Assembly (NCBI GenBank): GCA_964392365.1
Contig: CAYMPH010000003.1
Coordinates: 248,001-312,000 of the forward strand
Direction: 5' to 3'
Length of the DNA stretch: 64,000 bases
From: CAYMPH01 sp964392365
GTDB lineage: Bacteria > Spirochaetota > UBA4802 > UBA5550
Part shown: in pieces, positions 18,260 through 25,737 of the stretch
Position numbering within the stretch: position 1 is the stretch's first letter
Layout of the letters: the number at the start of each line of letters is the position of its first letter
Translations under genes and position numbers: made by a program
The notes under the pieces: generated by a model
Databases searched by the model: none
What the model was told of the DNA's origin: nothing
What the model saw: only the letters and a program-made list of their open reading frames with translations

Positions 18260-20047
18260 TCAATACAATTTATAAGTCGCACTCGCTCCTATCTGATGAT
18301 AATTCCCCGTATAGCCTGTAATGTTGAATCTGTTCTCAATATGTTTAAACTGATACCACGTCCACACTTTAAGGCCATTTACCGGATAAATAGTAAATGA
18401 AAGCTTGATTGAGTCTGTCCACTCTGCAGAACCGCGCGCTGAACCTGTAGGAGTAGCTGCATTTGCAGGCGGTACGCCATTTACTCCGTAATTTCCGTAA
18501 TCGTTATCCGCTCCGAAACCGTACATAGTAACAACACCCTTTGCCTGTCTCTGCCATAGAATCTCGATTTCCCAGTTGTCCGGTGTTCCGTATGCGAGAG
18601 CAACGTCTATTTCAAATGCGTCCGGACCGAGATAAAATCCTAGCGGATAATCAATCATGTATCTGTCTCCGAAAGGCTCAACCTGAATTTTCCTCGATGT
18701 AAACTGTCTTAAAGAATAAAATTTTCCGTAAACCCAAGGATCTGTCCACGAAAATTCCGCATCAAGCCTGAACCTGCCAGGCCCGACCTGGAAAAAAGGA
18801 TTTGATAAAAGTGTGATACCTATCTGGTATGCTGCTGCAAAGCCGTTTGAATCAGGCCCGCTTGCTTCGTCTCCCACTGATGCGTCGTAAAAAAGAAATT
18901 CCCCGTAAATTTTAATTCCTTTGTATGGCGTAAATGTCGCTGTCAGGGAAATCGGCACGCTGTAGACTCCTTCAGCATAAATGTTGTGAAAAATTATAAA
19001 CGGATTGAAGTCAGTTATATGCGGATCGCGTCCGCCGACCAGGTTGTACTGCGTCAGGCTGAATGCTGCCCAGTCTGCTGGAGTGAAAGTCCACTTGCTT
19101 GCTATAAGGTTTTTAGACCTCATGTTGTATGTTGCGCCATTCAGATATCCGTTTTTTTCAGGATTCGGATATTTTGCCGGATCGTTATACATCAGATTCA
19201 TGTATGCGCTTTCCTCTGCTGTAAGCTGCGCATTGAGTGATATGAAATAAAAAGAGAATGAAAAGTATTTCATGAATAACCTGAACTTGATAAAATCATT
19301 ATATGGAATATTTTTATTAACCATAAGTGAACTCCACCTGCCCGGCCCGAGCTGGAGCTTGTCCCTTCCGAAACGTATTTCCACGGGATCTTTATATAAG
19401 GCAAGCACGCCTCTATATGGAATATTGAGATCAAACATTTTCGGGTTCTGTGTGGGAAAATTTATAAAACTGTAATCTGTCAGAATCTGGCTCATTGCAG
19501 GACGGATTTCAGGAACAATACATATTGATATTCCCCACTTCTGTGCAATTAGACCGGTTGTAATGAGAGATGGAATAGCTTGTGTCTGGTAAACCTGTTT
19601 GTAATCAAGGAACCTTTCAGCTACATTTGGATATGTAACACCTGTGTACGGAGGAATTGTAGGTGTTGTTCCAACATCATACTTTCCCTGCTTTTTATAT
19701 ATAAGATTCATTCTGTCTGTTTCATTGTTATACCCTAAATTCAATCCGAATTCGAGAATTGGGGAGAGATTTTTAAACGGGAGTTTTATCCTGTCATTAA
19801 GTTCTCTTGCTTTTGCTGCTTCTATTTCGTCTTTGGATTCCTTATTAATATCAGAAAGCCCTGCCTTGAGTTCGTCTGCAACAAGAGGCATTTCCTCATA
19901 AGGGGCATTGCGTCCGCTGTTCAGGAAAAGTTCCTCCGCCTGTTTGTAATAAGGACTGTCCATTGGAATAATCCATGACTCTTCTGCGTATGAAAGTTCT
20001 CCTGTCAGAATAACGGCTAAAGTGAAAACAAGGGAAATTTTTTTCAC
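18260..20047 (-). CDS. Outer-membrane beta-barrel protein, second Wzi-like protein
   Basis: A 595-residue exported protein. GTG start with strong ribosome-binding site CCGGAGGA; signal peptide through about residue 21 (SLVFTLAVILTGELSYA), then a charged linker region of about 60 residues (DINKESKDEIEAAKAREL) before the barrel-like part. VEIRFGRDKLQLGPGRWSS (about residues 229-247) resembles the conserved G-R-D-x-L...G-P-G motif seen in Wzi-type barrels; the end is TYKLY, an aromatic C-terminal strand. It converges on the 16245 gene across the 173-bp palindromic element. Together the two may form one surface-glycan export or anchoring function, which is inference. Sequence similarity to characterised Wzi was not tested. 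Confidence 0.63.
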   Translation of the reverse strand: MKKISLVFTLAVILTGELSYAEESWIIPMDSPYYKQAEELFLNSGRNAPYEEMPLVADELKAGLSDINKESKDEIEAAKARELNDRIKLPFKNLSPILEFGLNLGYNNETDRMNLIYKKQGKYDVGTTPTIPPYTGVTYPNVAERFLDYKQVYQTQAIPSLITTGLIAQKWGISICIVPEIRPAMSQILTDYSFINFPTQNPKMFDLNIPYRGVLALYKDPVEIRFGRDKLQLGPGRWSSLMVNKNIPYNDFIKFRLFMKYFSFSFYFISLNAQLTAEESAYMNLMYNDPAKYPNPEKNGYLNGATYNMRSKNLIASKWTFTPADWAAFSLTQYNLVGGRDPHITDFNPFIIFHNIYAEGVYSVPISLTATFTPYKGIKIYGEFLFYDASVGDEASGPDSNGFAAAYQIGITLLSNPFFQVGPGRFRLDAEFSWTDPWVYGKFYSLRQFTSRKIQVEPFGDRYMIDYPLGFYLGPDAFEIDVALAYGTPDNWEIEILWQRQAKGVVTMYGFGADNDYGNYGVNGVPPANAATPTGSARGSAEWTDSIKLSFTIYPVNGLKVWTWYQFKHIENRFNITGYTGNYHQIGASATYKLY

Positions 20048-20202
20048 GGAATCCTCCGGATGTTTTAATGAACGGAATGCTTTAATAAATAATCGGGCAC
20101 TTTAAGTTTTAAAAGTCAATAAAAAAAGTTACCAATCGTCAATCTTTATAGCGGATGAAATCGTTTTTTGAATAAAATGACAGATTGATTTTTTCTTGAT
20201 AA

Positions 20203-20373
20203 AAAATACAGGCTCAGGGAAATTCGCCAAATCATGCGGGAATTGTTAAGGTTGAGCTTTACAGATTTTTCGCAGATCATACTGTGTATTTTGTAAATGA
20301 TTATAATGGTATTGTCAGGGTTGAGCGGAAAAGAAGAGTCTTGATTGATTACCGTAATAAACAACCGAAATAA
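20203..20373 (+). pseudogene. Possible coding remnant upstream of the M23 peptidase (20048-20383 otherwise empty)
   Basis: The 336-base gap between a minus-strand gene and the M23 gene contains an open frame of 56 codons without a start codon, ending 10 bases before the next ATG. Its translation (…GIVKVELYRFF…TVYFVNDYNGIVRVERKRRVLIDYRNKQPK) alternates hydrophobic and charged residues like beta-strands. Two stops lie directly upstream in frame (20197-20202). It could be the tail of a decayed gene, a small protein starting at ATT (20232), or chance. I do not recognise it. The left part of the gap (20048-20160) should hold the promoter of the minus-strand gene. Confidence 0.25.
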
Positions 20374-20383
20374 AAAATAAATA

Positions 20384-20974
20384 ATGAAACGATCAAAGCA
20401 TATATCTGTCAGAAGAAGCCGGAAAATTAATTTTAATTTTAAGTCACGCTATTTGCTTTTCAGAAAATCCAGGTTTTTTATTCCATCAATAATTGCGGTT
20501 TCGTTAATCTGGTTTTATGTGTGTCCGGAAAAAACAGTCATCCCTGTTATAGGTGCACAGCCATATAACTGGAATGCTGATTATTTCTGGGACTGTCCCT
20601 GGTGCACAAAATACTATAAGCATAAAGGCATAGATATCATTGCAAATGAAGGAACTCCGGTAATTGCATCTACAAGCGGAGTCATTCTCTATAAAGGATG
20701 GCTCGGCATGTACGGGAAAGCAATATTAATGGTAAGCCCTAAATTGCGCGTGCATCTATACGGGCATTTGAACAGCCATTCGCAAAGAATAAATCCATTT
20801 GTCCTAAGAGGTACGGTAATCGGCTTTGTAGGCAATACAGGAACATCCGACTGCCCTCATCTGCATTATACTGTTTTTTCAATTCTGCCGCATTTCTGGA
20901 AGTTTGAATTTAAAAATATGGGATTTCTTAAAATGTTTTTCCTTAATCCGGATAAAATACTGGTGAAACCCTGA
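20384..20974 (+). CDS. M23 (LytM/peptidoglycan endopeptidase-type) metallopeptidase, membrane-anchored
   Basis: A 196-residue protein with a basic N-terminus and one transmembrane helix (about residues 31-47, FFIPSIIAVSLIWFYV), then a periplasmic LytM domain. Zinc ligands are visible: H and D in HKGIDI (about 83-88) and HLH in DCPHLHY (about 165-171); GHLNSHSQ and GFVGNTGTS are the usual accompanying strands. Such enzymes cut peptide cross-links in peptidoglycan. The domain ends at residue 196 without an extra region, so it is a short single-domain member. It begins 10 bases after the frame described at 20203-20373. Enzymatic activity is inferred from the intact metal ligands. Confidence 0.82.
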   Translation: MKRSKHISVRRSRKINFNFKSRYLLFRKSRFFIPSIIAVSLIWFYVCPEKTVIPVIGAQPYNWNADYFWDCPWCTKYYKHKGIDIIANEGTPVIASTSGVILYKGWLGMYGKAILMVSPKLRVHLYGHLNSHSQRINPFVLRGTVIGFVGNTGTSDCPHLHYTVFSILPHFWKFEFKNMGFLKMFFLNPDKILVKP

Positions 20975-21039
20975 TCTAATCATTTGTTTTCATATCGAAC
21001 TCTGCTCTTAAATAGATCCACTCATAAAATATTTTCTTC

Positions 21040-21089
21040 TTGACAATAATAAAACTTTTTCTTAATTCTAAAACCGACCGGACGGTTTT
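21040..21089 (+). promoter_or_regulatory. Promoter with TetR-type operator palindrome
   Basis: TTGACA at 21040-21045 is a consensus -35. A 20-bp near-perfect palindrome, AAAACCGACCGGACGGTTTT (21070-21089), covers the -10/start area; 9 of 10 base pairs match. This is the size and shape of a TetR-family operator, and its position would block transcription of the lipoprotein gene. AAGGAGAATA supplies the ribosome-binding site for 21127. No regulator gene adjoins it. Confidence 0.6.
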
Positions 21090-21126
21090 GTTGAAAATAA
21101 TTGTGTTTTAAGGAGAATATTTTAAT

Positions 21127-22155
21127 ATGAATTCAATTAAGGTTGCTGTTTTACCGGAATTAACAAAATTTATTTTAGTTTTTCTTTTTTCTATTTCGAT
21201 GCTGGCTTTAACAGGATGTAATGATAAGTTAGGAACACTGGCTGATAAAATTCCGGATGCGGAAAATCTGCTGTTTACATCAGATGGACGATTATTCATA
21301 ACAGCGTCAGAGCACGTTTATGAATATACAAACGCTAAGGGTGCTGAGCTTGTTCTGCATACAGCGAATGCGGAATTTCTCGGAATGGCTCAGGTTGGAA
21401 ATTATCTTTATGTAGTCCGTTCAACAATGAGGGTTAAACCTTTTCAGCAGCTGGATATTGCAAATCTTCTTCAACAGGGGCTTGCACAGTATTTATTCAA
21501 TACTTTCAGCGATTTAATAATGAATAAAGAACTTCTGCGCGCTGATTTAACCCAGACCTCGCTTAATTTTTTACCTGTTTATACTTTGAAGAATATGTTC
21601 CTGCCGAATGGAATGGCTGCTGACAGTTCAGGAAATCTCTATATTGCTGATGAAACATTTTTATCAATAGGTCAGATTGTTAAAGTAACGATTTCAGGAA
21701 ATAATTTTTCCCAGGAGACCTGGCTCTCAACATCAAATGGAGTGTGTTCTCCAAACGGTATGTCTATCAGGGATAATACATTATATTTCACAGATTTCAA
21801 AATGTCTACTTTAAAGGCAATGGTGAAAAAGGTTGATATTATCAACGGCCGCCCCGGGTCAGTTTCCACACTATACTCGCAAACAGGGCTTTTTGATGAT
21901 CTTGAAGCCGGCAATTATAAAGGCGTTGATGGAATAGTTGTAGCCAATTTTGCAAAAGGCTCTCTTCTTCTGCTTGATAAGAATGGAAAACTGGTTAGTG
22001 AAATTTTAAAAGGCGAACTGGATTTTCCATCGTCAGTTCGAATTGGAAAGGGCAGTATGTTTAACTCCGACGATCTCATTATTACAGAAAAAGGAATCTT
22101 AATGGAAAAAGAATCTAATATAGGGAATAAGGTTTCTTTGCTGCAGGGGAACTGA
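21127..22155 (+). CDS. Lipoprotein with SMP-30/NHL-type beta-propeller
   Basis: A 342-residue predicted lipoprotein. The signal peptide spans residues 1-30 and the lipobox is LALTGC (about 26-31), with Asn at +2, so it is likely anchored at the inner or outer membrane and exposed to the periplasm or the cell surface. Strand pairs repeat through the sequence: LLFTSDGRLFITAS, LGMAQVGNYLYVVRS, PNGMAADSSGNLYIADE (about 162-178), PNGMSIRDNTLYFTD and KGVDGIVVANF, as in SMP-30/gluconolactonase or NHL propellers. No catalytic metal site can be assigned with confidence. It is controlled by the operator at 21070 and ends in a terminator at 22180. Confidence 0.7.
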   Translation: MNSIKVAVLPELTKFILVFLFSISMLALTGCNDKLGTLADKIPDAENLLFTSDGRLFITASEHVYEYTNAKGAELVLHTANAEFLGMAQVGNYLYVVRSTMRVKPFQQLDIANLLQQGLAQYLFNTFSDLIMNKELLRADLTQTSLNFLPVYTLKNMFLPNGMAADSSGNLYIADETFLSIGQIVKVTISGNNFSQETWLSTSNGVCSPNGMSIRDNTLYFTDFKMSTLKAMVKKVDIINGRPGSVSTLYSQTGLFDDLEAGNYKGVDGIVVANFAKGSLLLLDKNGKLVSEILKGELDFPSSVRIGKGSMFNSDDLIITEKGILMEKESNIGNKVSLLQGN

Positions 22156-22179
22156 TTGAATAAATTATCAATTGATTGC

Positions 22180-22212
22180 ACCGGCAGAGAGTTTTTTCTG
22201 CCGGTTTTTTTA
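22180..22212 (+). terminator. Rho-independent terminator after the propeller lipoprotein
   Basis: Stem ACCGGCAGA (22180-22188) pairs exactly with TCTGCCGGT (22197-22205), followed by seven T. The stop codon of the convergent NYN gene lies in the T-run, so the two genes share this short junction. Confidence 0.88.
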
Positions 22213-22671
22213 TAATTGTTTTAAAGTTCTTATCCACTGAGGGCTTTTTGTTCCGCAAATTACTTCCAGATGAATTCCTTTCATTATAATCCGCTGTGAA
22301 ATTTTATAGAATCCTTTATCTTCAGTGATTAAAAAGATTTTTTCAGGAATGCAGGTTTTGTTTTCAAGAATAGAAAAAATCATTTCTTTTATTTTAAAGT
22401 CAGCTGAATTTTTTGATATATTTCCTGTGTCAATTAGAATCCATCCGTTTTCAAGAAGCTGTACTTTTCGTGCTTCTTTTATTTTAGAGAAGACTGCATA
22501 TAATTTCATCTCTCCTTCTGACTCATGGACCTGTTTCATAATCCTGTCAAGATTATGAAACGAGACATTTTCTATATCCCAGAAAAAATATGTTTTTATT
22601 ATTTTTATATCCCCTGAATTATTTTCATTGATCTTTCTTTTTTTTAATGGAGATTGTGCCAGTACACCCAT
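22210..22671 (-). CDS. NYN-domain (PIN-like) putative ribonuclease
   Basis: A 153-residue protein with the acid residues of the NYN fold: YFFWDIENVSFH (first Asp, about residues 28-39), KNSADFKIKEMI (second Asp, about 87-98) and FLITEDKGFYKIS (the ED pair, about 112-124). NYN domains cut RNA with a metal-ion mechanism like PIN domains. The first 25 residues are basic and disordered. There is no partner antitoxin or helicase next to it, so it is a stand-alone protein rather than half of a toxin pair. The domain call rests on these motifs; the substrate is unknown. Confidence 0.65.
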   Translation of the reverse strand: MGVLAQSPLKKRKINENNSGDIKIIKTYFFWDIENVSFHNLDRIMKQVHESEGEMKLYAVFSKIKEARKVQLLENGWILIDTGNISKNSADFKIKEMIFSILENKTCIPEKIFLITEDKGFYKISQRIIMKGIHLEVICGTKSPQWIRTLKQL

Positions 22672-22799
22672 TCCTGTAATACCGGTTTAAATTTTAATTA
22701 AAGAAATATTTTTTAAATAAGTCAAACACATTGTTTGATAATATTTGATTATTTTTTCAACATTTACCGGAGATTATTTTAAAATATAATCCTTTACTT

Positions 22800-22827
22800 T
22801 TGCTTATGAATGTTGTATTATTATACT
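22800..22827 (+). promoter_or_regulatory. Sigma-70-like promoter of the 44-residue gene
   Basis: TTGCTT (22800-22805), a 16-base spacer and TATACT (22822-22827), about 27 bases before the start codon at 22854. AGAGGAGATATT is the ribosome-binding site. Confidence 0.6.
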
Positions 22828-22853
22828 AATTAAAAAGTAAAAGAGGAGATATT

Positions 22854-22988
22854 ATGGGCGACAAGAGTCCCAAGTCAATAGGTAAGAATAAAAAGCAGCA
22901 CGACAGCGATAAGGTTAAAGCAACACAGAAGGCTCAGGCTCAAAATGATGCCAAAAAGGTTAGTGCATTTAAACCAAAGAATAACTAA
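22854..22988 (+). CDS. Small lysine-rich protein, 44 residues
   Basis: An ATG with a strong ribosome-binding site (AAAGAGGAGATATT) and a promoter opens a 44-residue frame: it begins MGDKSPKSIGKNKKQHDSDK and continues KVKATQKAQAQNDAKK to KPKNN. A quarter of the residues are Lys and none are Cys or Trp. The sequence is highly basic, hydrophilic and without hydrophobic stretch, as in disordered nucleic-acid-binding or ribosome-associated proteins. I have seen MGDKSPK-type small proteins annotated only as hypothetical. Function unknown. The flanks hold no other gene on this strand. Confidence 0.7.
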   Translation: MGDKSPKSIGKNKKQHDSDKVKATQKAQAQNDAKKVSAFKPKNN

Positions 22989-23145
22989 GATTTTCAATTA
23001 GAGTAAGACTAAATCCTTTTTCTGGATATTATCAATTTTTTATGAGAAATTTTAAAACAGTTCCCTCAAAAAATAGCGGAAGTTTAAAAGCTGTAGGAAT
23101 TAGACTTTTCATGCTCATCAATATAGAATTGAATCATACTGAAAA

Positions 23146-23298
23146 TTATGAATTTCCTTTTTTAAGATTATGAAGCCTATGCAGCTCTGCCCGTAATTTT
23201 AGATGTTCTTCTGAACCTCGAATTAAATCCATCTTCATCATTTTTAATGTAACTTCCTGCATTTGCTGTTCTATTGCTGATTTATTCATTTTTTTCAT
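23146..23298 (-). CDS. Small charged helical protein, 50 residues
   Basis: A frame beginning ATG at 23298 with AAAGG seven bases upstream reads MKKMNKSAIEQQMQEVTLKM, then MKMDLIRGSEEHLKLRAELH and RLHNLKKGNS. It is Met- and Lys-rich, has no membrane segment and would form one or two amphipathic helices, perhaps a dimeric coiled coil. I do not recognise a family. An overlapping frame on the plus strand (from 23042) is weaker. A ribosome-binding site and even codon use support this one. It is the only minus-strand gene between 22.7 and 25.1 kb. Confidence 0.5.
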   Translation of the reverse strand: MKKMNKSAIEQQMQEVTLKMMKMDLIRGSEEHLKLRAELHRLHNLKKGNS

Positions 23299-23469
23299 TG
23301 ATATACCTTTTATTGTTATTATTATCGGATTGAAATACTGTAATAATTATCAAATTCAAAAATATTTTGATTACATTTTCAGAAATTATAACCTGCTTAT
23401 TTTATTGACAAACCTGCTGCAGAAGATTAAGTTTCGTTTTTAAAAATATAAAGGATAAAAGATATATAT

Positions 23470-23823
23470 ATGAAAAAATATTTAAAATTAATAACAAGTG
23501 TAATTTTAATAATATTATTTCTATTATATATCCTGATGGGGAGATTTAGTAAAACCGGGCATAAGAAAATAAATATTGGAACAGAAAGTAGTTTGATAAA
23601 TAATAAAAATATCAATTCTGAAGAAAACTTTGGAGAATTTAATTTAAAGTATAATAAGACATATGATCTGTTTAAATCTGGTAATTGCAAAAAAGCTGAG
23701 GAATATTTAAAAAATTTATTATTGCAGTATCCATATAATAAAATAGCTTTTAGTAATATTTATGATTTAAGAGTAAATTGCTTAAAAATCAGGAATAAAG
23801 AAATTAAAAAGAATTTAAAGTAA
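23470..23823 (+). CDS. Membrane-anchored small protein with a TPR-like C-terminus
   Basis: A 117-residue protein of low complexity and high Asn/Lys content. Residues 6-24 (LKLITSVILIILFLLYIL) form one N-terminal membrane helix; the remainder would be periplasmic. The C-terminal half contains TYDLFKSGNCKKAEEYLKNLLLQYPYNKIAF (shown here in parts: DLFKSGNCKKAEEYLKN and LLLQYPYNKIAF), the size and pattern of one tetratricopeptide repeat. AAAGG with ATATAT ahead serves as ribosome-binding site. A promoter TTGACA (23405) with TAAGTT (23428), spacer 17, fits upstream. Base use is even more AT-rich than the flanks. Function unknown. Confidence 0.6.
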   Translation: MKKYLKLITSVILIILFLLYILMGRFSKTGHKKINIGTESSLINNKNINSEENFGEFNLKYNKTYDLFKSGNCKKAEEYLKNLLLQYPYNKIAFSNIYDLRVNCLKIRNKEIKKNLK

Positions 23824-23852
23824 AATAGGATAATTAGAATTAAAAGAGACTG

Positions 23853-23880
23853 TTGCATTTTTTGCGTATGCGTCTATAAA
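23853..23880 (+). promoter_or_regulatory. Promoter of the STAS-domain gene
   Basis: TTGCAT (23853-23858), 16-base spacer and TATAAA (23875-23880), 38 bases before ATG 23918, which has TTTAGGAGA as ribosome-binding site. Confidence 0.6.
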
Positions 23881-23917
23881 TATAAAATGAGATATGTTTT
23901 TTCTTTAGGAGATTGTT

Positions 23918-24262
23918 ATGAATCTGAATACAAAGATACTTGGTAATATTATACTTTTAAATCTTACAGGAAGGTTCGATGTTGCTTTATCTTCAGATAT
24001 TGAAAAGCAGATATATAATATTATCAATAAAGAAGCTGATAAACACCTGTTGTTGAATTTGAAAGAAGTTGAGTATATGAATAGTTCAATGATTGGAATT
24101 ATAATGTCAATTAAAGATATATTGCAGGAAAGAAAAAAAACTGTTAAATTCTGCAATATGAACAATGCTGTAAGAGTAGTTTTTGAAGTTCTTGAGCTCG
24201 AAGAGATGTTTGAGATTTTTGATTCAGAAGAAGATGCTATAGCTTCATTTAGTAAGGTTTGA
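23918..24262 (+). CDS. STAS-domain protein, anti-sigma-factor antagonist-like
   Basis: A 114-residue single STAS domain of the SpoIIAA/RsbV type. Family landmarks are ILLNLTGRFDVALSSDIE (about residues 10-27), HLLLNLKEVEYMNSSMIGIIM (read as LLLNLKEVEYMNSS and MIGIIM, about 47-66) where the phosphorylated serine sits, and VKFCNMNNAVRVVFEVLEL. In the family, the serine is phosphorylated by an anti-sigma kinase and the unphosphorylated form frees the sigma factor. Neither kinase nor phosphatase is nearby. The RsbRD-like protein next to it shares the theme of stress signalling but has its own promoter. Confidence 0.8.
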   Translation: MNLNTKILGNIILLNLTGRFDVALSSDIEKQIYNIINKEADKHLLLNLKEVEYMNSSMIGIIMSIKDILQERKKTVKFCNMNNAVRVVFEVLELEEMFEIFDSEEDAIASFSKV

Positions 24263-24361
24263 AATTAAAATATAAAGCTGATTAAAATGTTAAAATCATT
24301 CTGATTATATAAATGCCTCGGAAGCTTTGTGAATTCAGCAGTAATATCAACTCAATTTTTT

Positions 24362-24390
24362 TTGACATCGATTTGTAAAATAAATATACT
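24362..24390 (+). promoter_or_regulatory. Strong sigma-70 promoter of the RsbRD-like gene
   Basis: TTGACA (24362-24367), 17-base spacer, TATACT (24385-24390), 40 bases before ATG 24431, which follows ACGGAGGTCATT. This is the best promoter in the 22-25 kb region. Confidence 0.78.
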
Positions 24391-24430
24391 ATAAATAGAT
24401 TAATTAAAAAAAATAATTACGGAGGTCATT

Positions 24431-24952
24431 ATGCTTCATCTAATATCTGACAAACTGGTTGAACTTGTTGAGAAACACTCGGATGTTATTGTAAAAAGAT
24501 GGTCAAAACGTCTGCTTGATGATCCGGAAACGTCATCATTCTCAAAAGAGAATCTTAAATTTGTAGAAAATAAAGCCCAGGCAATACTCAAACAGATGGG
24601 TATATGGGTCAGTTATGACACCACAAAAGAAGAAGTCGGCCGCAACTATGCCAATGAAGGAATTGGATTTTTTAAAATGGGAATCCCGTTGTGTGAAGTA
24701 ATCAGGGCTGTATTTGTACTTAGAAGAACATTATGGCTTTTTGTTCAGAATGAGTCTGTTTTCAATTCATCATTCGAGCTTCATCAGATGGCAGAACTCA
24801 ATGACAGGGTAATACTCTTTTTTGACAGAGCGCAGTTTTATATCATACGCGGATATACGGAGGAAATGAACAGGAGAATTAAAGAATTATGGAAGCTTGA
24901 TGATAAAGAAACTGAAAAAATATTTTTTGAAAAATCATTTTATAATAAATAA
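24431..24952 (+). CDS. RsbRD-like N-terminal-domain protein (globin-like sensor fold)
   Basis: A 173-residue all-helical protein matching the N-terminal domain of RsbRD/RsbR-type stressosome proteins: KLVELVEKHSDVIVKRWSKRLL (shown in part: VEKHSDVIVKRWSKRLL, about 12-29), MGIPLCEVIRAVFVLRRTLW (about 86-105) and a long C-terminal helix RGYTEEMNRRIKELWKL. This domain senses an unknown input in stressosome components, but the STAS domain normally fused behind it is missing here. A STAS domain is encoded alone at 23918-24262, so the two could work together as a split RsbR. Length matches the domain alone; the gene looks complete. Confidence 0.65.
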   Translation: MLHLISDKLVELVEKHSDVIVKRWSKRLLDDPETSSFSKENLKFVENKAQAILKQMGIWVSYDTTKEEVGRNYANEGIGFFKMGIPLCEVIRAVFVLRRTLWLFVQNESVFNSSFELHQMAELNDRVILFFDRAQFYIIRGYTEEMNRRIKELWKLDDKETEKIFFEKSFYNK

Positions 24953-25119
24953 AAAATTTAAACAGAAGTTTTTTCTTTTTTATCATGTTTTTAACAGGCT
25001 TTCGGTGAACTTCAGATATTTGCAGACATGAATTTTATTTTTTTGATAAAGGGCTTTGACTGACTTGATTTCAGCCAGATAAAATATTTTAAAAAACGGA
25101 GCAGATGAGGAAGTGATAT

Positions 25120-25737
25120 TTACTTCGCAGAAATTTTTTTCTTTAACTTTTTATAACGGATAAGTTCATCTCTTTCATTTTCTTCAATGGATTCTGAAAT
25201 AAATGTAATACCTTTTTGATAGGAAGGGATATGTATATTTTCAAGTGCTTTCTGCCGTTTCTGTGTGCGCACAGCTTCACGGGCAATACGGCGCAATGAT
25301 GACGCTGTTTGTGCGAATGATAGAATAAGAGGAATCATTTTTGCGTATTCGAGTGCGAAACAATCGGATTGCTGCTCAGCTCCATGTGCAACGTGCAGAG
25401 GCAATTCTATTTTTGATGCATGCAGCTGAGCTACGTGAACACCCATGATGCTCTCTTCGGTTGAATCAATCTTAATTGATCCGGGTTTCTGCATTGTTTC
25501 ATAAGTAAGCGACAGCGGTCCAGATAAACGGCGGATAGCATCAAAGTTTTTATATAACTCACTCAGACTTTGGGCAAGTTTTTCTTTTTCAGCATCGTAT
25601 TGCGATGCAATACGTGAAAGCTCCAAAAGCAGTATTTCTCTTTTGTGATCAAGAATTTCAAATCCTTCTTTTGCAAAGCGTAAATCTCCCTTGAGCTGAA
25701 TAAGGTTTGCTTTTGTAGGTTCAAATTCAGCAGGCAT
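25120..25737 (-). CDS. ntpD: V/A-type ATP synthase/ATPase subunit D
   Basis: A 205-residue coiled-coil central-shaft protein. It opens EFEPTKANLIQLKGDLRFAK and GFEILDHKREILLLELS (about residues 4-40), the conserved start of V-type subunit D, and its C-terminus is again helical and basic. It rotates with subunits F and C and couples the A3B3 head to the membrane ring. This is the last gene of the operon. It overlaps the subunit-B stop by 11 bases, as usual in this operon. No terminator is obvious behind it (24953-25119). Confidence 0.93.
   Translation of the reverse strand: MPAEFEPTKANLIQLKGDLRFAKEGFEILDHKREILLLELSRIASQYDAEKEKLAQSLSELYKNFDAIRRLSGPLSLTYETMQKPGSIKIDSTEESIMGVHVAQLHASKIELPLHVAHGAEQQSDCFALEYAKMIPLILSFAQTASSLRRIAREAVRTQKRQKALENIHIPSYQKGITFISESIEENERDELIRYKKLKKKISAK

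Noticed and set aside
22210..22671. NYN protein as a toxin of a toxin-antitoxin pair
   Set aside because: No small antitoxin-like gene is adjacent on the same strand.
23042..23173. A 43-codon plus-strand frame MRNFKTVPSKNSGSLKAVGI...
   Set aside because: No ribosome-binding site, and it overlaps the better-supported minus-strand frame at 23146-23298.
24953..25119. Terminator of the V-ATPase operon
   Set aside because: No credible stem-loop with T-run on the minus strand could be found; termination may be Rho-dependent.
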